A stretch of 64,000 bases of DNA from Eretmocerus hayati (Eukaryota; Arthropoda; Insecta; Hymenoptera; Aphelinidae). How positions within the stretch are numbered: position 1 is the first letter of the stretch; every line of letters starts with the position of its first letter. The stretch lies in NCBI GenBank assembly GCA_029851415.1, contig CM056743.1, positions 63,828,186-63,892,185 of the forward strand, written 5' to 3'. This document shows, piece after piece, positions 10,919 through 22,400 of the stretch. The translations under genes and the position numbers were made by a program. The notes beneath the pieces are model-generated. The model was not told the DNA's origin. It made no database searches and worked only from the letters and a program-made list of their open reading frames with translations.

Positions 10919-13312
10919 GCGCCATACCGCGTGGTTATGTCTAAGGTCCGACCCCGGAAGGGCAACCCACCACCGACCGATGCAGCTACCTCGCGCAGCA
11001 TCTTGGAAGACCTCTTCCCAGCAGGAGAACCTAGAGTCACATTCCCTCCGGAGAGCGACGACCCCATCCCGCTCTTCACTTTGCAAGAGCTCCTCATAGC
11101 GGCGAAGAGGCTTCCAAACGGCAAGGCCCCTGGCCTGGACGGCATTCCAAACGAGGCTCTGAAACTGGTCTTGGAATACAAGCCAGATTCACTCCTCGAC
11201 CTCTTCAACATCTGTCTGAGCGCGGGAACTTTTCCAGACAAGTGGAAACGTCAGAAGCTGGTCCTGATACCTGGAGGTCAAGGAGGTCGACGCCCTCTTA
11301 ACATGCTCGACAATATCGGGAAAATGTATAAGAGGATGGTGCTTAACAGGGTCGAGGGAGCCTACGAAGAGAGCGGCGGGCTATCACAAATGCAGTTCGG
11401 GTTCCGGAAGGGACGAAGCACTGTGCACGCGATCGAGGAGGTCCAAGAACGGGTCCAAGCGTCGGTAGGGAACCCATACCAAGGAAGAGGAGGATTCTGT
11501 GCCATAATTGCGTTGTACATGAAGAACGCGTTCAACTGCGCGAGCTGGGAGCGAGTCTATCAATCCCAAGCAGGTAAAGTGCCGCCCTATCTACTAGCCG
11601 TCACGTGTGTATCTGCGGAACAGGACGCTCGTGTACGACACCGATGAGGGACAAGAGATCCGGGAACTGTCCGCCGGATTTGGACAGGGATCGGTTCCCG
11701 GGCCATTCAACTAGAACACCCAGTACGACAGTTTACTGTCTATCGAACTGCCAGAAGGAGTGATAATCGTGGCTTCCGCGGACAACGCGGGACTCATAGT
11801 CTGGGCCGCCAACGAGGAACTCTTGGGCAGACGCGGAAACGAGGCACTGTCCCGAGTCTACGCGTGGATGATCAGCAGGCTCCTCGAGCTTGCTGTCAAG
11901 AAGTGCGAAGCGATCGTGGTCACAAGACGCACGAAGTTTGACTCACCCCGTTTTTACACCAACGGGCAAGGGATCCCACGCAAGACAGAGCTGAAATACC
12001 TCGGCGTATGGCTTAACGACAAGTGGTGCCCAGAATGCGAGCAGGGTCGGTGCGGCGCTCCAGCGGCTGATGCCGAACATCGAAGGACCGAAACAGAAGA
12101 GGCGCAAGCTGCTAAACACCGTGAGCGCTTCTATGATGCTCTACGGTGCACCCGAATGACGGAAGAGAGTAGAGAAGGCCGTTATCGAGAAGAGGATGGG
12201 GCCTGTCCACCGGAGAGCGGCTCTGAGGAGCATTCGTGCCTACCGCACCGTCTCAGGAGACGCAGCTTGCGTGTTGGCCGTGATGCCATCCATCCACTTG
12301 CTCGTCGCGAAGCGAGTGAGGATCTGGGAACGGCAAAAAAAGATCGGAGCCGAACGAGTGCTCACCCCAACGATGAAGGAGATCATCCGCGACAAAGAGA
12401 AGGAAACCACCCTTGAGCAGTGGCAAACTGGGTGGGATTCGCCATTTGCAGATGGCAGATGGACGCATCGGCTGATCCACGACGTAGCCGAGTGGGCGGA
12501 ATGCACCCACGGAGAGATAGATTACTGGACGACGCAAGCACTGAGTGACCACGGTTGCTTCGGTGCCTATCTGACCCGGTTCAAGAAGAGGACATCCTCA
12601 GCACGCAGTAATGCGGGGACAACTAGGATGACGCTGAACATGCCCTGTTCACGTGCAACGACACCCGAAGAGAGCGCGCCGAGTTGGATGGATGGCTTGG
12701 TGCTCAACTAACACCTGAGAATCTCGCCCCGCGTGCTTGCTCTGCAACCAGGAGACATGGGATAGAGTCACCGGTTACATCAAGCTGGTGATGATCCGTA
12801 AGGAGGAGAAAGAGAGGGAAGTGAGGCGCCTCGAAGCAGGCGAATTACAGTGAGTCTGCGAATTCAAACAGAAGAGGTACAAATGGTTCCAGGAGGAACA
12901 TGATGCACTGGAGAGAGGAGAAAGAAGAAAGAAAAAAGAAGATCGAAGATTGAAGATTGAAGAAAGAAGAGAGAAGAGATGAGGATGAAGAGATGGAAGA
13001 AAATTGAAGAAGGAGAAACAATACCTGCGAGTCGCGAGAAGAGAGACGCTCTATCCTAAGCGCGAGACGCCGTTGGCCCTGAAGTAATGCTCACACGGTG
13101 GCCGGTCCGGATTGGTGAGTTGCTGGATCTCTTCCTTGTCCAATGGCCGGCGCCAACGGAGAAGGAAGAGAGGGTTTACCCGGTTCCGATGGCCGTATCG
13201 ATGCGGATTCCAGCCCGGGACTGTTGGGAAGGTGCTGGCCAGCCGTGTTCCGCTGACCGGTGCCTCTCCTTCGTACGTCGCAGCGTATTCGCCCTACAAC
13301 CACCTTGGAAAA

Positions 13313-13326
13313 GAGAGAGAGAGAGA
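13313..13326. repeat. (GA)7 tract between B1 and C1
   Basis: GA remnant between the A-rich 3' end of B1 (plus) and the 3' tail of C1 (minus). Confidence 0.85.
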
Positions 13327-16300
13327 TTGATTGATTGATTGATGTCCTTTATTCGTCATAAGACAAAATATAACCCACATATTTTTACATATGTTGCATA
13401 ATTCTAGAAATAATTGAGTATTCAAAAATTCAAAGATAAAAAGAAAAGGTGTAAAATATATATAACACAAGCGATTTGGTCAAGGACAGGTACATATCAC
13501 AAATTGTGACTAGTCATTACAATTGCGAATTCGCATATGTCTAAAAGCTGAGAGCATGGGTTCACAAAAGAGAAAATATCACAGTTTGCTTCAGTCAGGT
13601 GACAGAAGGTCACGTAAAACTAATCGTAAGCTAAAAATAAGAACCCAAGCCTATCATAGATTAAAATAATGCTTCTTCTCCACATCAATCTTCTGAGGAG
13701 TCTGTGTCATCAAGAGATCTTTTAAGGCCTCTTTAAACAACGATATCTTCCCCAGCTGCCGAAAGCCCGGAGGGAGAAAGTTCCACAAATGAGCACATTG
13801 AACCTGGAAAGATCTTCTCCCATACTCAAGTCTCATATTGGGAACTTTGAGTACCCGCTCTTCTGTATCACCGCGTGCGGGGCGTTCGGATTGGTACCTG
13901 GTAAACATCGCAGCAAGGTAGCCAGGTTCTCCCAAATGCATGATCTTATGCATTGAAAGTGCTGCGAAGTACATTCTCCGCGAATCAGTACGTAACCAAC
14001 CCAATCGCTCCCTAAACGGGGTGATGTGCTCGTCTCTCCTAAGATCAAAGATGAATCTCACACATGAATTGCTCAGTCTCTGTATCCGTTGCCGCTGTTC
14101 GTCCGTGGCGTCGAGGTACACGACTGTGCAGTAATCTAGATGCGGTTGAACCAATGACTCGACTAGGCGAATCCGGAGAGGTCTGGTGATACACGCCCTA
14201 AAAAACCGCAAACCGTATAGGGCTCTGTTAACTTTCTTAGTAACTTGGTCAATGTGCGGTTTCCACGTCAGTTCACTATCAAGTGTAACACCGAGACTCA
14301 CAACCGTATCACTGAACGGGATGAAATTTGCATCCTGTATCTCAACCCCTGGCAAGTCCATTCTCTTCAGATCTTTGATATTCCTCTCAGAGCTGAAGTA
14401 GATTGCCTTGGTCTTGCCAGCGTTGAGACACAGGCCGGAACTCTTGGCCCATTCGGCAACTAGTCGTCCTATTTCACCCAGCCGAGCGATGCCCTCCCTG
14501 ATTTTAGTTTTCTCGACTTGGAGATAAATTTGGAGGTCGTCCGCATAAAATAGATGATGTACCGACTTTCCGTCTAGCAAACCAGGTAAATCATTGACAT
14601 ATAAGCTGAAGAGTAAAGGCCCGAGAACGGAACCCTGTGGAACACCCAGATTGGTTTCAAACCAATCAGAATTACCAGATTTTGAAGTGACTCTTTGGGT
14701 GCGACCTTGTAAGTATGATTTTATCCACAGAAGTGCCGATCTCGAAAAGCCAAGATTTCGAAGTTTACTCAACAGCTTAGATGGTGATATCGTGTCAAAA
14801 GCTTTACTAAAGTCAAAAAGCAGGAGCAAGGTGATCTTCTTCTTGTCAATGCCTACTCTGATGTCATCTGTCAACTTTAGTAGAGCTGTCTGGGTGCTAT
14901 GGTATTGCCTGAAACCAGTCTGGAAGCGATCTTGTAATTCCTCTTGTTTTAAGTACTCCGTGATTTGGTCGTGTGCGATTTTTTCCAGGACCTTGGCGAG
15001 AAAACACAGCAGCGCTATAGGACGGAAGTCCGAGACCGTTGATGGAGCGGCAGTCTTTTTCAGTGCGATCAGCTGTGCTTGCTTCCAAGCCTCGGGAAAA
15101 GTGCTATGAGCGAAAGAGGAGTTGAAAATATGTTTAATAAGATCACCAATAGCCGGAAGAGCCTTCGCCACGCTTTGGGGAATCCCGTCTGACCCACGGG
15201 CTTGCGAGGAAAAATGTTTGATAGCAAGGACTACGTTATTGAAATTTGTAGGCTTAAAATTAAAACCCTCCTCTAAAGCCGAATTTATATCGTCCATTGC
15301 TTCATCTATATTTTCGTGAGGTGAAACGGAAACTCCCGCAAAGTGAGCGTTCAACTCATCCGGTGTGAAACCGTGAAGTTCCTCCTCTTTGCTTTTAGGC
15401 AGGAGGCCGAGGTTGCGCATTTCCTTCCAGATGTTCTTATGTTGATCAAGAGCGTCTGATAGATGGTTTTGAAGGAAGGAGTTACGCTCTTGTTCCATGC
15501 GCAAGTCGACCTCTTCGCTAAGCCGAAAATACTCACTTTGAAGCTCAGAACACTTGCGCTGGTCACGTTGATTTCGTTCCCAGCGCCTGCGCGTCGCATC
15601 TCGCTTATTCATGAGCACCCTCAACTCAGGACCAATCCAAGGAGCATCATTTTTTCGCGGGTTGATAGTTTTTTCGGGCGCTAATTCATCTATAACAGTC
15701 ATTAAATTCCCATTCAAGCAGTGAATTGCGTCTTCCAAGCTGGTTTCGGCATTTTCAAGAGCTGTCCAGTCGCAGCGAAGCAGACGGTCATTTAGCATCT
15801 CCGGAGTGATATTACGAAAATCCCTATAAGTAAAGGAATTTTTTGGCGGAGTGGGAGTGAAGACGTTGATGGTGACGTCTATGACCGAGTGCCTGCCGAA
15901 ACTGGGCAGGAGTCTGTTTTGAAAGTCTGTAACGATGTCATTGTCATCTACGTAAATGTGGTCAATCCATGTATGAGATGTATTGGGGGTGTGTTGGTGA
16001 GTCGGGCCATGCTGCACTATCTGCAGGGCAAGTTCTTCTGTCAGTGCAGTCAGTGTCTTGGTGTCAGGGTGAGCAGTGTCTAACAAATCCGCGTTCAGAT
16101 CTCCCATTATAATTTTGTGACTATAATCCCCACACAGTCGGCGTAACGAGCCAAACAGCCCGTCATCCTTCTGCATGGCGATTTTCGGGGGTCTGTAAAT
16201 TACAACGACTAAAATTGGAGGGGAGTTACCCTGCTGTACGCTACAGAAAAGAAATTCAGGAACACCAGGTTTCCCTGGGCCAAAAGTTTTAGACGAAATT

Positions 16301-16730
16301 AGCTTCTCTACCTTAAAATCATTGCGTACATACAAGGGAACCCCGCCACCCTCTCTGTTTCGATCCTGTCACAACAGAGAAAAACCCGGTATCTGAACGA
16401 GACTGTCATCCACATACTCATCTAGCTTCGACTCAGCCACCCCAAATAGATGGTAGGAGGGATCGTTGGCGACGAGCAAGCGTAGATGCTCAATCTTATC
16501 TGTCAGGGAGTTAAGGTTGATAAATCCCGCTTTTAAGGAACCTCCACTCCCTCGTCGCTCCTCAGCAGCCGTATTTAGTCAAGGAGTCTCCACTGATTCT
16601 GCTGCCGGAACCCCGTTTTGCTCCGGAACGACTGTGCAGCTCTGGTTGTTGTTAGACGACGCACAAGTACGTTTTGGACCACTTCGACAGGCCGTTTGAA
16701 TGACCTGCAGATCAGCGAGGGACTCGAACG
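13327..16730 (-). mobile_element. Element C1: CR1/Jockey-group non-LTR retrotransposon (EN-RT ORF)
   Basis: On the coding strand the element ends …GACGAATAAAGGACA then (TCAA)4 then TCTCTC. A small stem-loop (TGTC…GGACA) encloses the AATAAA. The left tail directly abuts the GA tract after B1. The right (5') end at about 16730 abuts a second GA tract. ORF1 is absent, so the copy is probably 5'-truncated just upstream of the endonuclease. Copies C2 (9935-10297) and C3 (35725-38690) belong to the same family. Confidence 0.85.
13654..16576 (-). pseudogene. C1 ORF2: endonuclease-RT with one in-frame TGA
   Basis: The APE endonuclease starts near 16560 (KAGFINLNSLTDKIEHL), continues through GGGVPLYVRNDF and MGDLNADLL, and is followed by the RT (FDFSKAFDTISPSKLL, GVPQGSVLGPLLF, YADDLQIYL intact) and the C-terminal region. 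A single TGA at 16369-16371 interrupts the endonuclease, with the frame open on both sides; CGA-to-TGA (CpG decay) is the simplest origin. The 893-codon frame downstream starts at a TTG and is not a real start. The RT is otherwise well preserved. Confidence 0.85.
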
Positions 16731-16740
16731 AGAGAGAGAG
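16731..16740. repeat. (GA)5 tract between C1 and D
   Basis: GA remnant between the 5' end of C1 and the (ATTAG)n tail of D. Confidence 0.8.
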
Positions 16741-17350
16741 ATTAGATTAGATTAGATGAGTTTTTATTCGGTACCTTGGGGTATTACCCTATGTGGTACA
16801 GGTAGCAATATTCAGGGTACATAATAATATAATATCATATAGATATGTATGGATAATTCAAAACAATAAGAATTCTTATGAATTGTATCGATATTGAATA
16901 AATATCAACGATATCGCAAATGTTATAATCAAGTGGAGTCAATTTGAGGAGTCAATCAGAATGAATTGGATTACAGAGATCGGAATGGATGAGTGAAATC
17001 ACAGCGTAATTCACATACGAGGGCTATATTCGTGCGGTAATTGACGTTCCTGGGATGTGAACTCTAGACAGTCTGACCGAGAAAAAATTGGGGATTGCAG
17101 AGCAAGCTCTTCAGTTGAATTACAAAATCTAAATCAGAAAAATGACTGTAGTACAGAACGTATAATATAGAGGCTGAATTATTCAGCAGTACATTCTATG
17201 CTGAGATTCAAAGTTTTCGAGATCAAGCTCTGAAAAAATTGGTACCAGTGGGTCAGTTTTAGAGGGTTTCATACATACAGTGAGATTTTTCACCACTGGT
17301 TTCTGAAATTTTAAACGAGCACTCGCTGAGTAGGCTTTCTTGAGCAAATT
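16741..17350 (-). mobile_element. Element D, 3' part: ORF1-only non-LTR retrotransposon
   Basis: 3' half of D: (CTAAT)n tail, AATAAA, a conserved stem-loop (GTACC…GGTAC around GGGT…ACCC, at about 16770-16800), 3' UTR and the C-terminal end of ORF1. It is cut at 17350 by DNA transposon F and resumes at 25830. The junction matches element E base for base in length once F and one AATT copy are removed. D and E have the same two ends and no RT. Confidence 0.85.
17183..17350 (-). pseudogene. Element D ORF1, C-terminal piece
   Basis: Encodes the conserved ORF1 C-terminal block (LLKKAYSASARLKFQKPVV, then NLTVCMKPS), homologous to E ORF1 and more distantly to element 1 ORF1. Separated from the N-terminal piece (25830-26476) by the F insertion. 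Confidence 0.75.
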
Positions 17351-17377
17351 GAGGGGGTGGGTGGAAAAAGGACCTAA
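17351..17377 (+). repeat. F left terminal inverted repeat
   Basis: Begins GAGGGGGTGGGTGGAAAAAG and matches the inverse of 25799-25825 with one difference. Confidence 0.85.
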
Positions 17378-17561
17378 GTGCACTCAGGCCCTTTTTCCGG
17401 CCTACCGCTTTTTTGAACCCTTGAACCATGATCTATCACCCCATGAAAGTTGTTTTTCCATAAACTTCGAAAACCCCATAGATCAGAAAAAGGGCCTAAG
17501 TGCACTTAGGCCCTTTTACATATTCGATAAAACGGCCTAAGTGCACTTAGGCCCTTTTGTC
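17365..17561. repeat. F left subterminal palindromes (AAGGGCCTAAGTGCACTTAG type)
   Basis: Three near-perfect ~30-bp palindromes centred on AAGTGCACTT, flanked by AAAAGGGCC and GGCCCTTTT, lie near 17365-17396, 17486-17519 and 17530-17560. Each consists of two GGGCCTAA half sites head to head. Confidence 0.85.
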
Positions 17562-18560
17562 GATTATATGATGGGAGTTACGCCCTTTTATCGATTGTAT
17601 GATGAGAGTTAGATCCTCTGTCTATTATCTGAAGGCGGTTAAACCCGGCTAGACTCCTTGGACAGCTAGTTGTACAGTTTTGATGGGTAAGAACGAATCG
17701 CCTAACTACGATGCTGCACCATTGGACACGAATGGTTCGCCAATCATTTTGAAGAGAAAAGCATGACCTCACTATTTCATAAGCTTTGAGTGGGGAAAGA
17801 GCTTTCTAACGTCCCAAGGTCATCTCTGTGTCGTACGGTGTTTTGAGTAATCCTCCAAAAAGTTGAAAATCGGCGTTCCATTAGTAAAATTGTGTTCCGA
17901 TGGATTTCAATGAAACAACCTGATTTTTTTCAACATATCTTCGGAACTCGGACGAATAGGAGAGCAGTATTCTTATATCGACAACCTGTGATTGAGGCCT
18001 CTAAGAAAATTGATAAAACATAAGAATTGATTTCTAACCATGTTACCTGTAATCAAGACGTTAGTTAACCACTTCATTGTGTTTGCCGGGTCATGTTACA
18101 GCGAAAACGGTTTCGAAAACTATCAGTCTTGGCGGTGGAGAGTGGTCAAAAATGCAAAAATTATCTTTGAAACAAATTTCAATCCAGTATTTGCATCTCT
18201 TGTGCATGCCCGTCCTCTGATGTCTCTAAAAGTAATTTCAATTGATAGCCGCCTGGTGTGACTCACTTCAGAATGGTCACTCGAGGAAGTCGGTTCGACG
18301 CGTTAGATCACGAGATCTAGCTGGTCCAAAAACTGAAAAACTCCAAGGTATCGAGTCCGTGAACCCGCGGCTTCTCCAATGGACGCCAAGAATGCGAATT
18401 TTGAGTCGGATCGTTCCCAAGACGTGAACATGTATTTTTCGATGTAGAAACCGAATCCGTGGTCATTTTCGTCCCCAACCTTCAGGATTATCTGGTAGGC
18501 TCAAATGGAGTAAGATAGGCTAAAGTAGGTTCAAGAAACGAGATCAAGTAAGAAATTGAT
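17562..18560. other. F interior left, no recognised gene
   Basis: About 1 kb of unique-looking AT-rich sequence inside F. The short open frames (the longest about 73 codons at 18040-18261) lack recognisable motifs, and nothing supports a transposase. Confidence 0.4.
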
Positions 18561-18589
18561 TGGGCCCCATTCACTGTGGCGCCCAAAAA

Positions 18590-18788
18590 TCGGACTCGCA
18601 ACGGGAGTTCGGAGGGTCCGGGTCATCATACCTCACTAAACTTTTTTCACAGTCTCGTACCACCTAGAAAATGGAGAATCCAGAGTGACTCCCTCAAATG
18701 GGCCTTCTGTCCAGAGCTACAAGCAATAACGTAAGAATTTCCCATATAGGCCCATGTCAAAAAGTGATATATATATATATATATATAT
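18590..18788. repeat. Left arm of an inverted repeat with an (AT)n apex, split by Gypsy
   Basis: The sequence around CGGAGGGTCCGGGTCA and CTCGTACCACCTAGAA…GGAGAATCCAGAGT is repeated in inverted orientation at about 24529-24700. The apex is an (AT)n run (18768-18788) into which the Gypsy element inserted. The arms are about 150 bp and 80-90% alike by eye. Confidence 0.75.
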
Positions 18789-19009
18789 TGTTACACTCAC
18801 TCGTAACACAATAAATTAGAGCCACCGAATTATCAAAATAACACGTGTCTTTATTTCTTTGACACAACAAGAACGTCTTATCCTCGTGACAGCCACAAGC
18901 AGACTAACTTCAAACATAACAACACAAACAAACACACACTAGCAACCGGCCGATCGATAAATACCAACGGTTGCGAACGTCAAATATTTACATATGTACA
19001 GATACAACA
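18789..19009 (-). repeat. Gypsy 3' LTR (221 bp)
   Basis: Plus-strand ends are TGTTACACTC and ATACAACA (TG…CA). Identical by eye to 24308-24528. Confidence 0.95.
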
Positions 19010-19021
19010 CTATCCCCCCCT
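19010..19021 (-). other. Gypsy polypurine tract
   Basis: On the minus strand, AGGGGGGGATAG lies directly before the 3' LTR and is the expected primer for plus-strand DNA synthesis. Confidence 0.75.
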
Positions 19022-19372
19022 CGAACAATTGACGTCCTCGTCAATTAGGCTCTGCAATGGAGAATCTTCTCACATCCACGTCGGCTCCAGGATGCATCAC
19101 GGCTCCAGCCGTCGTTCCAGGACGCGATGAAGGTCCATATTCGAGATTGTTGAACGAATTAATCTCCGTTGCTCCAACAGCAGCTCCAGGACTTCCAATC
19201 CAACTGCTGATTCCAGGGGTTTCGAAGTATTCGTGATTCGATGGTGTTATCTGTTCGAGGGTCCTTGGGTGTTTATTCTTCGGGTTTGTGATAGAAGATG
19301 TTGAATGCTGGATATCACAACCCTTGCCCCGGCATTTGCCAGAACACCTGAAGGGAAAACCAGCCAAAAACC

Positions 19373-19495
19373 TCAGGTGGGGCAACTCTTGTCTCTGTCC
19401 AAGTAGGGTGCGAGCCGATCTCCATTGACGATCCGTCTCTTGTGTCTTGGTGTTTTCTGGATACAGAAGACGTTGTCGTTGATTCTCTTCAGGAT
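19373..19495 (-). pseudogene. In-frame continuation of pol beyond the TAA
   Basis: Same frame as pol; codons resume with ILKRINDNVFCIQKTP and end at TGA (19373-19375). The composition resembles the integrase C-terminal tail usual after GPY, which argues that TAA 19496-19498 is a mutation. Confidence 0.65.
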
Positions 19496-22400
19496 TTAGT
19501 ACGGTCCATCCCAAGATGATTGTAGTTTGGGTGTTTTGCCGACTGATCTTTTTGGGCAATAGAACCAAACTCTCTGTCCTGCTTCGAACTTCTTCGTCTT
19601 CGCGTCCAAGTCGTAGCGTGCTTTTGTTTTCGCCGATTTGGTTGTCATTCTTTCTCGAGCAAGATGGTGTACTCTCTGTAGTCTCCTTTGCAATTCTTGG
19701 CTATACCCAGGCGTAGATGTTCGAGCGCTGTCCGGTGGTACACCGCGAATCATGTCCAAAGGAAGACGAAGGTCTCGGCCGAGGTGGAGTTCGGCAGGTG
19801 TGAATCCAGTGCTCTCATTCTGGGAAGATCGAAATGCCAGTAGGAAGAACGGTATCAGCTTATCCCAGTCTTTTTGGTTTTCTGAAACGAACAATGAGAG
19901 ATACTGAAGGATTGATCTATTTAGTCTTTCAACCATACCATTGGACTGTGGGTGTAATGGAGTGGTTCTGGTTTTCAAAATATCCAACCTATCAGTCAAT
20001 TCTTTGAACAATCTTGACTCGAAATTCCTTCCCTGATCTGTATGGATTTCTAGAGGAACGCCTGACTCAGGAATGATGTTATTGACCAGCGCGTCAGCTA
20101 CAGATTTTGCTCTAACATTCGATAATGCGACAACCCAAGGCCATCTCGTGAAGCAATCGACAGCTACTAGCAAGTACCTATTTCCCGATGATGATTGTGG
20201 AAACGGTCCCAGGATGTCTATTTGAATTCTCTCTGACGGCGCACCCACATTATAAATATTCAAATTCCCTTTACCACTGCCTTGTGGACCCTTTTTACTT
20301 ATGCATACATCACACGTTCTGCAGTACTCTTCCACATCCTTACGACAACGGTCCCAATAAAATAAACGGCGTATTTTCATCAGAGTCTTCTTCTGACCGA
20401 AATGGCCACCACCAGGAGAATCATGGGCTTCTCTCAAAACGACAGAAACTTCTGATCTAGGCACTACCATAAGATCAGTACTCGTTTTGAGGTCAGTGGA
20501 CTCCCATCGTCTATATAAAATTTCGTTTTTGAGAACCAATGAATCCCACTGTTGGATATAGAATTTCAAACTGGAACTCTGGGAAGATATGGTTTCCCAT
20601 GTCGGCTTCTGATTAGATTTTTTGTATTCTATGACTTTCTGTAGAACTTGATCTGTATGTTGCGCATCTCTCCACTCGATTTCGTTCCCCTGTGACAACT
20701 GGATCCGACCTAAAGTGTGATGTGAGTCATATCTAGCTTCTAGATTATCACAATATTTGCACGATGATTCTTCGCACGGTCTGCGAGACAGCGAGTCTGC
20801 GTTGCCGTGAGATGTGCCTTTCCTATGAATTATTTCAAAATCGAATTTGCTCAGCTCTCCAACCCACCTCGCGAGTTGTCCATCTAAATCCTTAAAAGAT
20901 AGCAACCATTTCAAAGCACTATGATCAGTTCTTACTGTAAATTTCTTTCCTATTAAGTAATGTGCGAAATTTTTAACAGATTCCACAACAGCCAGTAGCT
21001 CACGTCGAGTCACACAGTAATTTCTTCCCGATTTGCTGAAAATTTTACTAAAATAGCTAATAACTCGTTCTTTTCCTCCTTGTATTTGAGACAGCACTGC
21101 GCCCAGCCCATGCCCCGAAGCATCAGCATCCAGAATGAACTCGGCATCCATATCAGGATATCCTAAAATTGGAGGAGAACTTAACGCTGTTTTGAGTTTC
21201 ATGAACGCATCTTCACATTCGGGTGTCCAAATAAAAACGGCTGCTTGCCCTGTCAAAGCATACAAAGGTTTAGCGATCGCCGAAAAATGCCGAACGAATT
21301 TCCTGCAGTACGACGCTAAACCAAGAAAACTCAAAACCTGTTTCTTATTTTTCGGTGTCGGACAGTTCACGATGCTGGAAACTTTGTCAGGATCTGCTCG
21401 CACTCCTTCTGCTGAAATGATATGTCCTAAATACAAGACTTCACGTTTGAAAAAATGACATTTTTTCGCGTTCAACTTTAAATTTGCATCTCTGAATCGA
21501 GAGAAAACGATCCTAAGGTTCTCAATCATTCTTTCAAACGTGTTTGCTTTGACAATAACGTCATCTAGATAAACCATGCAAATTATGTTGATCAGATTGG
21601 ACAGCACTTCTTCCATTAATCTTTCGAAAGTTGCGGGTGCATTACAGAGACCAAATGCCATAACTTCGAATTCCCATAATCCATTGCCTATTGAGAACGC
21701 GGTTTTTTCCTTATCCTCTGGCCGAATCCGGATTTGCCAGTATCCTGATTCTAAATCGAGCGTAGAAAACAAAGAATCGCCTTTCAAAGTATCCAGAATC
21801 CCGTCGATTTTCGGCAATGGGTAAGAGTCCTTCTTGGTCACAGCATTGAGTCTACGGTAATCAACGCAAAATCTAATAGACCCATCTTTCTTAATCTTTA
21901 TGACCACTGGCGAACACCAAGAACTTTTGGATTTGCTTATCACCCCGTGTCTCTTCATTTCCTCTATCACTTTTTCTACTTTGCTTCTCAAATGCATAGG
22001 AACTCGACGAATTTGCTGTTTGATGGGTTTTGAATCCACCACCTCGATTTTATGCTCTTTCAAATCACATCTACCTGTTTCCTCACCGTGAGAGAATTGC
22101 GTCTGGTGTTCTAACAAAAATTTATAGAATTGATTTTTCTCATCCGGAGTCAACCCAACGGAATCGCGTTCAAAAACTTCAAGAAGAAAAGGGGGAAGTT
22201 TTTCTGGAGCCTGAAACGTCCTATCAACCTCCGCCGATTCCGATAGAATCCTACCTATAAATGTTCCTCCAAGATCAACTTCACGCGACTGGCCTGAGGA
22301 TGTAGATGTTCCTAGAATAACCTCATCAATTGCCGTCGTGACGCCTACTCTCTCAAGAAAATCTGTACCCAGAATGCAATCATCCTCCATATCAGTAACA

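Larger units (their letters stand above)
9291..12853 (+). pseudogene. B1 ORF2: endonuclease-RT, broken
   Basis: ORF2 begins with the ATG that overlaps the ORF1 stop (ATGGCTAG), as in B3. Endonuclease and RT pieces are recognisable (KAPGLDGIPNEAL, FGFRKGRSTVHAIEE), but the frame is broken repeatedly and two insertions interrupt it. The polymerase box region is changed (SADNAGLIV where B3 has FADDAGLIV), and the C-terminal zinc region is frameshifted. Non-functional. Confidence 0.9.
7155..13312 (+). mobile_element. Element B1: R1-like non-LTR retrotransposon, full length but decayed
   Basis: Compared with B3, this copy keeps the 5' end (GACCCC with a CCCC-TTTA-GGGG hairpin), the 5' UTR, both ORFs, a GA-rich 3' UTR and a short A tail (…CCTTGGAAAA), and then runs into GA repeat. 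It carries two later insertions: a 3' fragment of element C (9935-10297) and a ~180-bp hAT-like MITE (10741-10918). Many stops and frameshifts make it the oldest of the three B copies. Confidence 0.9.
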
